Assembly (NCBI GenBank): GCA_043553855.1 | Contig: CP121336.1 | Location: forward strand, 2,046,001-2,110,000 | Reading direction: 5' to 3' | Origin: JAUIAS01 sp030425395 | GTDB taxonomy: Bacteria; Pseudomonadota; Alphaproteobacteria; Rhodobacterales; Rhodobacteraceae | DNA length: 64,000 nt | Shown here: piece by piece, positions 32,571-42,044 of the stretch | How positions within the stretch are numbered: the first letter of the stretch is position 1 | How the letters are laid out: each line of letters starts with the position of its first letter | Program-made: the position numbers and the translations under genes | Notes under the pieces: model-generated | The model's input: the letters and a program-made list of their open reading frames with translations, nothing else | Told to the model about the DNA's origin: nothing | Database searches by the model: none

Positions 32571-33449
32571 ATGGAAAGCTGGGATGAAATTCGAACCGCC
32601 TATCACGTGGCACGTATGGGAACTGTCAGTGGTGCGGCCGAGGTTTTGGGTGTGCATCACGCAACGGTCATTCGCCATGTCGATGCTCTTGAGGCGCGAT
32701 TGGGCGTCAAACTGTTTCAACGCCACGCGCGCGGTTACACGCCGACAGAGGCTGGTCAGGACCTGTTGCGCGTTGCGCAAGCGACCGACGATCAACTCAG
32801 CCAACTTGCCGGTCGGATCAGGGGGCAGGGCAGTGGCGTTACCGGTGAACTGGTGGTTACGTCGTTGCCTGCGCTTTCGACATTGCTGGTGCCGGTTCTG
32901 GCGCGGTTTCAGCAGGCCAATGACGGGGTAACCGTGCGGTATCTGACCGGTGAACGCCTGTTCCGGTTGGAATATGGCGAAGCGCATGTCGCCGTGCGCG
33001 CTGGTGCTGCGCCGGATCAGCCAGACAATGTGGTGCAGCCGTTCATGCAGCAGCGAATGGCGATGTATGCCAGCCGTGCCTATGTCGATGGCCACGGAAT
33101 GCCCAAAGACACAGAAGATTTTGGCGCGCATTGGTTTGTTGGCAACGATGATGAAAACAGCCGCGCACCGTTCAATGCCTGGCTGCACGCGGCTGTGGAC
33201 CGTGACCGAGTGCGGTTTCGGACGTCGGATGTGGGTGTCATGCTGGAGGCAATTCTGGCCGGGGTTGGGATTGGATTTCTCCCGGTCTGGGAGGCCGAGC
33301 GCCATCCCGATCTGGTCGAGGTGCAGCCAACGCGCGAGGAATGGTCTGCTCCCTTATGGTTGGTCACCCACGTGGATCTGCACCGGTCGCCCAAGGTGCA
33401 GGGGTTCCTGAGTTTTCTCAAGGAACAGGCAAAGGGTTGGCCGGTATGA
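32571..33449 (+). CDS. LysR-family transcriptional regulator
   Basis: A 292-residue regulator. The N-terminal helix-turn-helix covers about residues 5-60 (TVSGAAEVLGVHHATVIRHV, EARLGVKLFQRHARGY), followed by a periplasmic-binding-like effector domain. It is divergent from azoreductase, so it probably activates azoR in response to quinones or electrophiles. Its stop overlaps the start of the EamA exporter gene (ATGA), so the exporter may belong to the same transcript. Confidence 0.92.
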   Translation: MESWDEIRTAYHVARMGTVSGAAEVLGVHHATVIRHVDALEARLGVKLFQRHARGYTPTEAGQDLLRVAQATDDQLSQLAGRIRGQGSGVTGELVVTSLPALSTLLVPVLARFQQANDGVTVRYLTGERLFRLEYGEAHVAVRAGAAPDQPDNVVQPFMQQRMAMYASRAYVDGHGMPKDTEDFGAHWFVGNDDENSRAPFNAWLHAAVDRDRVRFRTSDVGVMLEAILAGVGIGFLPVWEAERHPDLVEVQPTREEWSAPLWLVTHVDLHRSPKVQGFLSFLKEQAKGWPV

Positions 33450-34327
33450 GCCCGCATTTGCAAGGCCACGCTTCCATGCTGTTGTTTTCGGCGCTGGTGG
33501 CGGGGTCTTTCTCGTTGGGGTCGATGGCCGCGAACGAAATATCGCCTGCTGCCTTTACCGCTGCGCGGTTCGGGATCGCCGCCGGGGCCATCGGTCTGCT
33601 GGCCGTGATGCAGGGAAAGATCGCGCGCTCCATTCTTGTGGCACCCTGGCGATATGTCGTGCTGGGCGGGCTGTTCGGGATGTATTTTGTCCTGATGTTC
33701 GAAGGGTTGAAAACCGCCCAGCCGGTCAGCGCGGCGGCGGTATTTACCCTGACCCCGATCATGTCAGCTGTGTTCGGGTATATGCTGATGCGGCAGGTCA
33801 CGACGCCACGTATGGCGTTGGCCTTGGCGTTGGGCGGGGCCGGGGCGCTTTGGGTGATCTTTCGGGCTGATCTTGCGGCGCTGCGGTCCTTTGAGGTCGG
33901 GCGCGGCGAGATCGTCTATTTCTGGGGATGCGTTGCGCACGCGCTCTATACACCGATGGTGCGCAAACTGAACCGGGGCGAAAGCGCGGTATCGTTTACT
34001 CTTGGTATGCTGATCACGGGCACTGTCATGCTGGTCGTGTGGAGTTGGGGTGACATTCGTGCGACCGATTGGGCGGCGCTTCCGGGGATCGTGTGGATCA
34101 CGCTGTTTTACGTTGCGCTTTTTGCCAGCGCGGCGACATTCCTGCTGCTTCAGTTTGCGACGCTACGCCTGCCAAGCGCGAAGGTGATGGCCTATACTTA
34201 CCTGACACCCAGTTGGGTTATCCTGTGGCAAGTGGCACTGGGCAAGGGAGCGCCGGCCCCAATCGTTCTGGGCGGCATCGGCATAACCGTGATCGCGCTG
34301 GTTTTGCTGTTGCGCGACGAGGCCTAG
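33446..34327 (+). CDS. EamA/DMT-family membrane transporter
   Basis: A 293-residue protein with about ten membrane helices arranged as two EamA repeats; the first ends near residue 135 and the second begins at EIVYFWGCVAHALYTPMV. The family exports metabolites or amino acids. The ATG at 33446 overlaps the LysR stop. Its TAG stop shares the palindrome CTAG with the stop of the convergent ArsR gene. Substrate unknown. Confidence 0.9.
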   Translation: MSPHLQGHASMLLFSALVAGSFSLGSMAANEISPAAFTAARFGIAAGAIGLLAVMQGKIARSILVAPWRYVVLGGLFGMYFVLMFEGLKTAQPVSAAAVFTLTPIMSAVFGYMLMRQVTTPRMALALALGGAGALWVIFRADLAALRSFEVGRGEIVYFWGCVAHALYTPMVRKLNRGESAVSFTLGMLITGTVMLVVWSWGDIRATDWAALPGIVWITLFYVALFASAATFLLLQFATLRLPSAKVMAYTYLTPSWVILWQVALGKGAPAPIVLGGIGITVIALVLLLRDEA

Positions 34328-34665
34328 CCGTCATCGCGGGCTGCGTCCGGGATCTCGGTTGCCAAAAACCGCTCGAACGCATCAAGGTTGACGGGTTCGA
34401 ATTGTCCGAAACCCTGCATCCAAACCGATGCTGCCCGCAGACCGTCCGGTTCCAGCTTGCACCATTTCACGCGGCCGCGTTTTTCCTGGCTGATCAGCCC
34501 CGCGCGCGTCAAAAGAGTAAGATGTTTGGAAATCGCTGCGAGTGACATTTCGAACGGCTCGGCCACATCAGTCACGGCCATGTCGTCTTCGAGCAACATG
34601 GACAGGATCGCCCGCCGCGTCGGATCCGCAAGGGCGGCAAATACCATGTCGAGCGTATCGGTCAT
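34324..34665 (-). CDS. ArsR-family transcriptional regulator
   Basis: A 113-residue winged-helix protein with FAALADPTRRAILSMLLEDD at the start and the recognition helix MSLAAISKHLTLLTRAGL. There are no cysteine pairs for metal sensing, so it is the type often found with polyketide-cyclase/AHSA1 proteins, though none is adjacent. The ATG at 34665 gives the family length; a longer frame begins near the atpI gene. It ends tail-to-tail with the EamA gene. Confidence 0.9.
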   Translation of the reverse strand: MTDTLDMVFAALADPTRRAILSMLLEDDMAVTDVAEPFEMSLAAISKHLTLLTRAGLISQEKRGRVKWCKLEPDGLRAASVWMQGFGQFEPVNLDAFERFLATEIPDAARDDG

Positions 34666-34873
34666 TTGGCGTCCTGTTCGAGGCGTGCAGTTTCGCGGTT
34701 GCTGGAGGGGTGAGCCAGAGCCCGCCCAATCGTCAACCTTTTGGTTAAATATGACAATAGGGCGTTTTCGGCCAATCAGGCAGGTGCGGCACATCTGCAC
34801 ATCGTTGTGCCCATTGTAGATTATCGTTTCAAAACATAGGGATAAAATTGGATTTGGCGTGGTAATCAAGGAA

Positions 34874-34902
34874 TTGACTCCTTTCCCGTTCCCACTTAGC
34901 AA
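34874..34902 (+). promoter_or_regulatory. Candidate promoter of the F0 operon
   Basis: TTGACT at 34874-34879 is followed, after 17 bases, by TAGCAA at 34897-34902, a weak -10. It lies 30 bases ahead of the atpI GTG. The rest of the 266-base gap between arsR and atpI is AT-richer than its surroundings and shows no gene. Confidence 0.35.
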
Positions 34903-34931
34903 CCCCTCAACACCGCACAAGGCTTTGCACC

Positions 34932-35264
34932 GTGTCCGAGCATGATGAGAAACAGCGTCTGGCTGACCTCGACGCAAGGATAGCGGCAGCCAAAAAGGCA
35001 CAGGAGCCAAAGCCAAGGGCGGACGAACATTATTCACAGGCGCAGCTTGCCTGGAGGATGGTGATCGAACTGGTTGCCGGTCTTGGGATCGGTTTTGGCA
35101 TGGGGTACGGGCTGGACAGCCTGTTCGGGACAATCCCGATCTTCCTCGTGCTGTTTACATTTCTGGGCCTCGCGGCCGGCGTCAAGACAATGATGCGATC
35201 CGCTCAGGAGGTTCAGGCGAAACAGATGGCCGAACAGGCCGCGAGAGACGACGAGAGGAACTGA
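34932..35264 (+). CDS. atpI: ATP synthase protein I (F0 assembly factor)
   Basis: A 110-residue protein with a charged N-terminal half and two membrane helices (about residues 43-60 and 68-88), which assists assembly of the c-ring. It begins at GTG 34932. It is the first gene of the F0 operon I-a-c-b'-b; the F1 genes are not in this window, as is usual in Alphaproteobacteria. Confidence 0.9.
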   Translation: MSEHDEKQRLADLDARIAAAKKAQEPKPRADEHYSQAQLAWRMVIELVAGLGIGFGMGYGLDSLFGTIPIFLVLFTFLGLAAGVKTMMRSAQEVQAKQMAEQAARDDERN

Positions 35265-35267
35265 GAC

Positions 35268-36023
35268 GTGGCAACCGAAGCGCATTCCGAAGCCGGCAGT
35301 CTTGCTTTTCACCCGATGGACCAGTTCATCGTTAAGCCCCTCTTCGGAGACGGGGCTGTTGCGTGGTACACGCCGACGAACGTGACGCTGTGGTTGGGGA
35401 TCTCGATCCTTGCCATCATCGCAATCCTCGTGCTGACCACGTCCAAGCGGGCCATGATCCCATCCCGCGGGCAGTCGATCGCCGAACTGGCCTACGGCTT
35501 TGTCTACAAGATGGTCGAAGATGTCACCGGCAAGGACGGCATCAAGTACTTCCCTTATATCATGACGTTGTTCATGTTCATTGTTGCTGCAAACTTCCTT
35601 GGCTTGCTGCCGATGTCCTTTACCACAACGTCCCACATCGCGGTCACGGCTGTAATGGGCTTTGGGGTCTTTCTGGCGGTCACCATTCTTGGTTTTGTCA
35701 AGAACGGAGCGTCTTTCCTGGGTCTTTTCTGGGTGTCCAGCGCGCCGCTGCCGCTGCGTCCGGTTCTGGCTCTGATCGAATTGATTTCATACTTCGTCCG
35801 TCCGGTCAGCCACTCCATCCGTCTTGCGGGTAACATGATGGCCGGTCACGCAGTTCTGAAGGTTTTCGCAGGGTTCGCGCAAGTCGCAGCCATCGCCCCC
35901 ATCGCGATCATCGGCGTCATGGCGGTCTACGGGCTCGAAGTGCTGGTGTCCTTCATTCAGGCATATGTGTTCACCATCCTCACATGCGTTTACCTGAAGG
36001 ACGCGCTTCATCCGCATCACTAA
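35268..36023 (+). CDS. atpB: ATP synthase F0 subunit a
   Basis: A 251-residue membrane protein forming the proton half-channels. The essential arginine is in SHSIRLAGNMMAGH near residue 186. Further helices follow with VLVSFIQAYVFTILTCVYL near the C-terminus. The start is GTG at 35268, with a GAGAGGAA site eight bases upstream and three bases after atpI. Confidence 0.96.
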   Translation: MATEAHSEAGSLAFHPMDQFIVKPLFGDGAVAWYTPTNVTLWLGISILAIIAILVLTTSKRAMIPSRGQSIAELAYGFVYKMVEDVTGKDGIKYFPYIMTLFMFIVAANFLGLLPMSFTTTSHIAVTAVMGFGVFLAVTILGFVKNGASFLGLFWVSSAPLPLRPVLALIELISYFVRPVSHSIRLAGNMMAGHAVLKVFAGFAQVAAIAPIAIIGVMAVYGLEVLVSFIQAYVFTILTCVYLKDALHPHH

Positions 36024-36090
36024 TCTTGCCGGGGTGCGCTCTGCACCTCAGCTTCGAAATCCAACCATTCCATCGTAAGGAGATAGAGAC

Positions 36091-36327
36091 ATGGAAGGCG
36101 ATATCGCACAACTGGGTCAATTCGTGGGTGCCGGTCTGGCAGCAATCGGTTCCGGCGCAGCCGCAATCGGTGTGGGCCACGTGGCAGGCAACTTCCTCGC
36201 CGGCGCTCTGCGCAACCCCTCCGCTGCTGCATCGCAGACAGCGACCCTCTTCATCGGCATCGCGTTTGCAGAAGCTCTGGGGATCTTCTCGTTCCTCGTC
36301 GCTCTGCTGCTGATGTTTGCCGTCTAA
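36091..36327 (+). CDS. atpE: ATP synthase F0 subunit c
   Basis: A 78-residue hairpin of two membrane helices that oligomerises into the rotor ring. The polar loop RNP is at residues 41-43 and the ion-binding glutamate is Glu61 (FIGIAFAEALGIF). The surrounding residues suggest proton rather than sodium use. A strong AAGGAG site precedes the ATG, in keeping with the high copy number of c. A perfect stem-loop follows the gene. Confidence 0.97.
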   Translation: MEGDIAQLGQFVGAGLAAIGSGAAAIGVGHVAGNFLAGALRNPSAAASQTATLFIGIAFAEALGIFSFLVALLLMFAV

Positions 36328-36352
36328 TCCTTCGGAAGACTAATCCTTACGG

Positions 36353-36381
36353 TCGGGCGGTGCACAACATGCACCGCCCGA
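36353..36381 (+). other. Stem-loop between atpE and atpF'
   Basis: A perfect 12-base-pair stem (36353-36364 with 36370-36381) closes a five-base loop in the gap after subunit c. No U-run follows, so it is not a standard terminator. It may protect the 3' end of a processed atpE message or slow the polymerase, giving more c than b' and b. Confidence 0.6.
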
Positions 36382-36410
36382 TGTAACGGCACCTTCCCCA
36401 GGAGGACGAT

Positions 36411-36944
36411 ATGGCAACTGAGACACACGAAGCCGCTGGTGCTGCTGCCGAATCGGTCGGCATGCCGCAGCTCGACTTCTCGACCTTTCCGAACCAGATT
36501 TTCTGGCTCGTTGTCACGCTCGTCGTGATCTATTTCGTCCTGTCACGGATTGCTTTGCCCCGGATCGAGGGCATTCTGGCCGAGCGGACAGGCGCGATAA
36601 CAAATGATGTCGCCAAGGCTGAAGAGCTGCGGGCGCAAGCCGTTGCAGCCGAAGAGGCTTACAATCAGGCGCTTGCCGACGCGCGCGCCGAAGCACAGCG
36701 CATCGCCGCCGAAGCACGCGCCGAAATTCAGGCCGATCTGGATAAGGCGATTGCCAAGGCTGACGAAGAAATCTCTGCCAAGGCTGCCGAGTCCGAGAAA
36801 GCCATCGCGGAGATCCGCGCCGGTGCTGTCGACAGCATTCGCGCAGTGGCAAACGACACCGCTGCCGAAATCATTTCGGCCATGGGTGGCAAGGCTGATG
36901 CCGATGCCGTCACCGGTGCCGTTGAAAACCAGATGAAAGGATAA
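36411..36944 (+). CDS. ATP synthase F0 subunit b'
   Basis: A 177-residue peripheral-stalk subunit. A single membrane helix (about residues 26-44, FWLVVTLVVIYFVLSRIAL) is followed by a long charged coiled coil from about 55 to 165. The alanine- and glutamate-rich pattern is that of the b' homologue in photosynthetic and marine Alphaproteobacteria. It is often labelled atpG or atpF2. It precedes the b gene by four bases. Confidence 0.93.
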   Translation: MATETHEAAGAAAESVGMPQLDFSTFPNQIFWLVVTLVVIYFVLSRIALPRIEGILAERTGAITNDVAKAEELRAQAVAAEEAYNQALADARAEAQRIAAEARAEIQADLDKAIAKADEEISAKAAESEKAIAEIRAGAVDSIRAVANDTAAEIISAMGGKADADAVTGAVENQMKG

Positions 36945-36948
36945 GACG

Positions 36949-37509
36949 ATGCGGAAGATACTGACCTTCGTCCTGACCTTCGCGGCCGCCTCACCGGCGT
37001 TCGCGGCATCGGGTCCGTTCTTTTCGCTGGGTAACACCGACTTTGTGGTGCTGATTGCGTTCATCCTGTTTATCGGGGTTCTGTTCTATTTCAAAGTTCC
37101 GGGGATGATCTCGGGTTTGCTGGACAAGCGCGCCGAGGGCATTCAGGCAGAAATCAACGAGGCCCGTGCCCTGCGTGAAGAAGCGCAGACTCTTCTGGCG
37201 TCCTTTGAGCGTAAGCAACAGGAAGTTCAGGCATACGCTGACAAGATTGTTGCGGCAGCCAAGGAAGAAGCGGACCTCGCGGCTGAGTTGGCAAAAGAAG
37301 ACCTCAAGCGGTCTATCGCGCGCCGTATTGCTGCGGCCGAGGATCAAATCGTATCGGCGCAAAACGCCGCCGTGAAAGAGGTGCGCGATCAAGCGGTTCA
37401 GATCGCCATCGCGGCATCTCGCGATGTGATCGCCAAGCAGATCACTGCAGCCGACGCCAACAAGTTGATCGACGCGGCTATCGCCGAAGTGGATGCAAAG
37501 CTTCACTAA
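36949..37509 (+). CDS. atpF: ATP synthase F0 subunit b
   Basis: A 186-residue peripheral-stalk subunit with a signal-like N-terminus (TFVLTFAAASPAFA), a membrane helix at about residues 29-48 and a long coiled coil. Together with b' it forms the stator that holds F1 against rotation. It ends the F0 operon, and an intrinsic terminator follows 21 bases later. Confidence 0.95.
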   Translation: MRKILTFVLTFAAASPAFAASGPFFSLGNTDFVVLIAFILFIGVLFYFKVPGMISGLLDKRAEGIQAEINEARALREEAQTLLASFERKQQEVQAYADKIVAAAKEEADLAAELAKEDLKRSIARRIAAAEDQIVSAQNAAVKEVRDQAVQIAIAASRDVIAKQITAADANKLIDAAIAEVDAKLH

Positions 37510-37530
37510 CGTGGATCGTAGAACAACTGA

Positions 37531-37562
37531 AAAACCCGGGCCATGCGCCCGGGTTTTTTCTT
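37531..37562 (+). terminator. Terminator of the F0 operon
   Basis: AACCCGGGC pairs with GCCCGGGTT around a five-base loop, followed by six T. The A-run on the left flank lets the same structure serve in the minus direction, so it could also end the GntR transcript, whose stop is 40 bases to the right. Confidence 0.92.
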
Positions 37563-37601
37563 TTGTAGCCCTGTCATGATAGTGAAGATCGGGCGGCCCG
37601 C

Positions 37602-38369
37602 TTATCGGTGCTGTTCGCGTAACAGCCGTTTTCGAGCGATTGCTTCGTTCTGTTCGGCCTGTTTCTGATCGGACAGGCAGACCCGGACATAGTCCAGATG
37701 CGCCTCGACCGCCGCGCGGGATGCACCAGGATCGCGGGCCTGAAGCGCAACGTTGATCTGGCGATGTTGATCAAGAAGGGCCTCACGTGTTGTGCGTTGC
37801 TTGAACATGACCTGTCGATTGTAGAATACGCCTTCGCGCAGAAGCCCAAACATGGCCCGCATCATATGCAACATGATGACGTTATGGCTCGCGTCGATGA
37901 TGGCTGTGTGGAACTCTGCGTCCAACCGGGCCTCTTCATCGCCGCTTTTTCTAAGATGAGCCGCTTCCATTTTGGTAAAGATCGTTTGGATGACCTCCAG
38001 ATCACTTTCTGACCCAAGTCTGGCTGCGCGTTCCGCGGCCAGCCCTTCCATGTCCCGACGAAAGGACAGGTAGTCGAATACTGCCTCATCGTGTTTGGAA
38101 AACAATCGTGTCAGCGCGGGTGAAAAGGCAGATCCAAGGACTTCTGCCACAAAGATTCCGGAACCGGCGCGCGTTGTCAGCAATCCCTGTGTCTGTAATT
38201 CGGCGACAGCATCGCGCAGTGACGGCCTCGATACACCCAAACGATCCGATAATTCGCGTTCGGAAGGCAGGCGTTCGCCCGGCCGCAGGACCCCGCGAAG
38301 GATCAACAGTTCGATCTGTTTTACGACAGATGTCGACAACTTCTCAGGCTGGACAGGTTCAAATGGCAT
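37602..38369 (-). CDS. GntR-family regulator (FadR/PdhR subfamily)
   Basis: A 255-residue regulator. The N-terminal winged helix contains RLPSERELSDRLGVSRPSLR (about residues 32-51), and the C-terminal all-helical FCD domain contains DAEFHTAIIDASHN with metal-binding histidines. The ATG at 38369 has an AGGAA site five bases upstream. FCD regulators sense organic acids such as lactate, pyruvate or glycolate. No target operon is adjacent. Confidence 0.88.
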   Translation of the reverse strand: MPFEPVQPEKLSTSVVKQIELLILRGVLRPGERLPSERELSDRLGVSRPSLRDAVAELQTQGLLTTRAGSGIFVAEVLGSAFSPALTRLFSKHDEAVFDYLSFRRDMEGLAAERAARLGSESDLEVIQTIFTKMEAAHLRKSGDEEARLDAEFHTAIIDASHNVIMLHMMRAMFGLLREGVFYNRQVMFKQRTTREALLDQHRQINVALQARDPGASRAAVEAHLDYVRVCLSDQKQAEQNEAIARKRLLREQHR

Positions 38370-38585
38370 GTGGTTCCTGTTCTTGCTTGTCAGACCGTTA
38401 TACCGGGCGGGCATTCTTCGGGCAACTGCCCCTTTGCGCGGAAGGGGCTTGTCCAACTTGCTCTTCAGAGCCAATATCTTGGGGATAAACCGCCCGGCGT
38501 CACTATATCGTGACGCGCACCGTTGACATGGGCCGCCCTTCCCCGCCAACTTTGAGCTCAATCGGAATCACCTGCCGGAGTAAAT

Positions 38586-41500
38586 TTGCGGTTTTCCAAA
38601 CTCAGACTGACAGGCTTCAAAAGCTTTGTTGATCCCACCGATCTGATGATTTCGGATGGGTTGACGGGTGTTGTCGGTCCGAATGGGTGCGGAAAATCCA
38701 ACCTGCTCGAGGCGTTGCGATGGGTGATGGGAGAAAACCGCCCCACCGCGATGCGCGGCGGAGGGATGGAAGATGTGATTTTTGCGGGGGCAGCGACCAG
38801 ACCGGCGCGAAACTTTGCCGAGGTCAGCCTTCTTCTCGACAACTCTGAACGCTTGGCTCCATCCGGGTTCAACGACGCCGACACGCTGGAAATCGTTCGC
38901 CGGATTACCCGTGATGTGGGCAGCGCCTATAAGACAAATGGCAAGGACGTGCGCGCCCGCGATGTTCAGATGCTGTTTGCGGATGCATCCACGGGCGCGC
39001 ACAGCCCCGCGTTGGTCCGGCAGGGCCAGATTTCCGAGTTGATCAACGCCAAGCCAAAGGCGCGTCGTCGTATCCTCGAAGAGGCGGCGGGCATTTCGGG
39101 CCTGTACCAACGCCGTCATGAAGCCGAGCTCAAGCTGAGAGGCACCGAAACCAATCTGGCCCGCGTTGAAGACGTGATTGAACAACTTGCGCAACAACTG
39201 GCACAGCTTGCCCGGCAGGCCCGTCAAGCCGCGCGCTACCGCGAGATCGGGACACAACTGCGCCGCACGGAAGGTATGTTGCTGTATCGCCGTTGGCGCG
39301 AAGCCGACGAAGCCCGCCTCTTGGCCGAAGAGGAGCTGCGCGCCAAGATCACGCAGGCAGCAGTGTCAGAAACCAGCGCCCGCGCAGCCACGGCGTTTCG
39401 GGAAGAACGTGAAGATGCATTGCCCCCCTTGCGTGAGGAAGACGCCATAGCCGCCGCTGTTCTGCAACGGTTGAAAGTTCAACGCGATGCGTTGAACGAA
39501 CAGGAAACCCGCGCGCAGGACCTGATACAAACCCTGACCCGCCGTATTGATCAGCTTGGCCGTGATATGGAGCGTGAGGCCGGGTTGAACCGCGATGCCG
39601 GCGAAACGATAGAGCGGTTGGAATGGGAGTTTCGAGAACTGGCCAAGGCCACGGAGGGCCAGGATGATCGCCTGGCCGAGGCCGCCGAAGCTGCCCGCGA
39701 GGCCGCGTCGACCCTGCAGGAACGCGAGGCGCATCTTTCCCAGGTGACCGAAGACGTGGCCCGCTTGGCCGCGCGGCACCAATCTGCACAACGGTTTCTG
39801 GAAGACAGTCGCAAGATGCTGATCCGGGCCGAGACCGAAAGCGATAAAGTCACGCAGGCTGTGGGGGAGGCGACCGCAAAGCTGAGCCAATCCAAACATT
39901 CGTTTGATGCGGCAAAAGAGGCCGAAGCCGAAGCGGTGGAAGCCGCTGAGCGAGCCGAAGAAGTGCTGGCCGAAACCGAGAGTCAGCGTGCCGAAACCCA
40001 GGCCCGAGAGGCCGCAGCGCGCGCGCAGAGATCGGAAGCCGAAGGCGAATTTGGTGCGCTGCGCGCCGAGGTGACCGCCCTGGCCAAACTGGTTCAGCGC
40101 GATACAGCTGAAGGCGGCCATGTCCTTGACCGCTTGGAGGTCAAGCCGGGGTATGAACGGGCGCTTGGGGCGGCTCTGGCCGATGATTTGCGGGCCCCTG
40201 AGGTTGACGCGGATGGTCCTTCTGGGTGGATGCCTATGCCCGCCTATGCCAGCGATCAGCGCCTGCCGTCAGGGGCGATTGCGCTGTCGCGTTATGTTAC
40301 AGCTCCGCCGGTTCTGGCCCGCCGCATTGCGCAGATTGGCATCGTGGAACCGGAAGACGGTGAAAGGCTGCAACCGGAATTGCTGCCCGGTCAGCGATTG
40401 GTGTCGCTGGATGGTGATTTGTGGCGGTGGGACGGATACCGTGCCTGGGCTGAGGACGCTCCAAGTGCCGCCGCGCTACGCCTTGAGCAGCTTAACAGAT
40501 TGGAAACCCTCAAACAGGAACTTGAACAGGTTACCGCGCGCGCAGATGCCGCGCGGCTTGCCCATGACTCCCTGACCGGAAAATTGCGTGACCTGACCGA
40601 GGCCGACACAGCCGCCCGCGATGCCCGCCGGCAGGCTGACCGGATGTTGGCGGATGCGGGTAGGGCGCTGAGCCGGGCCGAGGCAGATCGCAATCTTGCG
40701 GAAGGACGGCTTGAGACGCTGGATTTGTCCGTGCGCCGCCTTCAGGACGATGCCACCGCCGCACGTTTGCAACTGCGCGAAGCCGAAACTGCGTTGGAGG
40801 CACTTGGTGATCTTGATACCGCGCGCGCTGAGGTGGAAGACATCAAGATCACCGTCGAAGCGGCCCGGATGACGATGATGGCCCGGCGGTCTGCACATGA
40901 TGAACTGCGCCGCGAAGGTGAGGCCCGGACCAAACGCCGCCAAGAGGTGACCAAGGACATCAGTGGATGGCGGCACCGTCTTGAGACAGCGGAAAAACAT
41001 GCCGCCGAATTGGCGGAACGCCGCGAGCAGACCGAAGATGAATTGGTTGAGGCCCGCGCAGCCCCGGAAGAAATCGTCGCCAAGCGTGACGAACTGGGGC
41101 ACGAGATTGCCAAGGCAGAAGCCCGCAAGGCCGATGCCGAGGACCGCTTGACCGCAGCCGAAGCCGCGCTGCGCGATGCGTTGGTGTCAGAGCGTGACCT
41201 GGAACGGGCCGCCTCGGAAGCTCGCGAAGCCCGCGCGCGTTCAGAGGCGCGCACTGATGCTGCGCGTGAGACGGTTGCCTATGCCGCCGAAAGGATCGCC
41301 GAGGATCAACAACTGACCCCGAACCAGTTGTTGACCCGTCTCGACATGGCAACAGAAGACATGCCTGCCGCTGATACACTTGAGGCGGATGTAAACCGAT
41401 TGAAACGTCAGCGTGATGCGCTCGGCGCGGTGAACCTGCGTGCCGAAGAAGACGCCCGCGAGGTCCAGGAAGAACACGATACCCTGTTGAAGGAAAAAAC

Positions 41501-42041
41501 TGATCTGGAAGAGGCGATCAAGACGTTGCGCAGTGGTATCGCCAGCCTCAACCGGGAAGGGCGCGAACGGTTGTTGACCGCGTTTGAGCAGGTGAACAGT
41601 AACTTTACCCTGCTGTTCACCCACCTTTTCGGGGGTGGCGAGGCCAATCTTGTCATGGTCGAAAGCGATGATCCGCTGGATGCGGGGCTTGAGATCATGT
41701 GCCAGCCCCCCGGTAAGAAGCTGTCGACGCTCAGCCTGTTGTCGGGCGGGGAACAAACGCTCACCGCGCTGGCGTTGATCTTTGCGGTGTTCCTTGCCAA
41801 TCCGGCGCCGATCTGTGTCCTGGACGAGGTCGACGCCCCACTTGACGATGCCAACGTGACCCGGTTCTGCGATCTTCTGGACGAAATGTGCCGCCGCACC
41901 GATACGCGGTTCCTGATCATTACCCACCACGCGGTGACAATGGCCCGGATGGACCGCCTGTTCGGCGTGACGATGGCCGAACAGGGCGTATCACAGCTTG
42001 TGTCGGTCGATCTCAAGAAAGCAGAGGCGCTGGTCGCGTGA
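38586..42041 (+). CDS. smc: Chromosome segregation protein SMC
   Basis: A 1151-residue ATPase that organises the chromosome with ScpA and ScpB. Walker A is GPNGCGKSNLLEA near residues 32-44, and two long coiled coils flank a hinge near residues 510-620. The ABC signature LSLLSGGEQTLTALAL and Walker B ICVLDEVDAPLDD lie near the C-terminus. The start is TTG at 38586, preceded by GGAG at nine bases. Scp genes are not nearby. It ends three bases from the convergent rhodanese gene. Confidence 0.96.
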   Translation: MRFSKLRLTGFKSFVDPTDLMISDGLTGVVGPNGCGKSNLLEALRWVMGENRPTAMRGGGMEDVIFAGAATRPARNFAEVSLLLDNSERLAPSGFNDADTLEIVRRITRDVGSAYKTNGKDVRARDVQMLFADASTGAHSPALVRQGQISELINAKPKARRRILEEAAGISGLYQRRHEAELKLRGTETNLARVEDVIEQLAQQLAQLARQARQAARYREIGTQLRRTEGMLLYRRWREADEARLLAEEELRAKITQAAVSETSARAATAFREEREDALPPLREEDAIAAAVLQRLKVQRDALNEQETRAQDLIQTLTRRIDQLGRDMEREAGLNRDAGETIERLEWEFRELAKATEGQDDRLAEAAEAAREAASTLQEREAHLSQVTEDVARLAARHQSAQRFLEDSRKMLIRAETESDKVTQAVGEATAKLSQSKHSFDAAKEAEAEAVEAAERAEEVLAETESQRAETQAREAAARAQRSEAEGEFGALRAEVTALAKLVQRDTAEGGHVLDRLEVKPGYERALGAALADDLRAPEVDADGPSGWMPMPAYASDQRLPSGAIALSRYVTAPPVLARRIAQIGIVEPEDGERLQPELLPGQRLVSLDGDLWRWDGYRAWAEDAPSAAALRLEQLNRLETLKQELEQVTARADAARLAHDSLTGKLRDLTEADTAARDARRQADRMLADAGRALSRAEADRNLAEGRLETLDLSVRRLQDDATAARLQLREAETALEALGDLDTARAEVEDIKITVEAARMTMMARRSAHDELRREGEARTKRRQEVTKDISGWRHRLETAEKHAAELAERREQTEDELVEARAAPEEIVAKRDELGHEIAKAEARKADAEDRLTAAEAALRDALVSERDLERAASEAREARARSEARTDAARETVAYAAERIAEDQQLTPNQLLTRLDMATEDMPAADTLEADVNRLKRQRDALGAVNLRAEEDAREVQEEHDTLLKEKTDLEEAIKTLRSGIASLNREGRERLLTAFEQVNSNFTLLFTHLFGGGEANLVMVESDDPLDAGLEIMCQPPGKKLSTLSLLSGGEQTLTALALIFAVFLANPAPICVLDEVDAPLDDANVTRFCDLLDEMCRRTDTRFLIITHHAVTMARMDRLFGVTMAEQGVSQLVSVDLKKAEALVA

Positions 42042-42044
42042 AGA

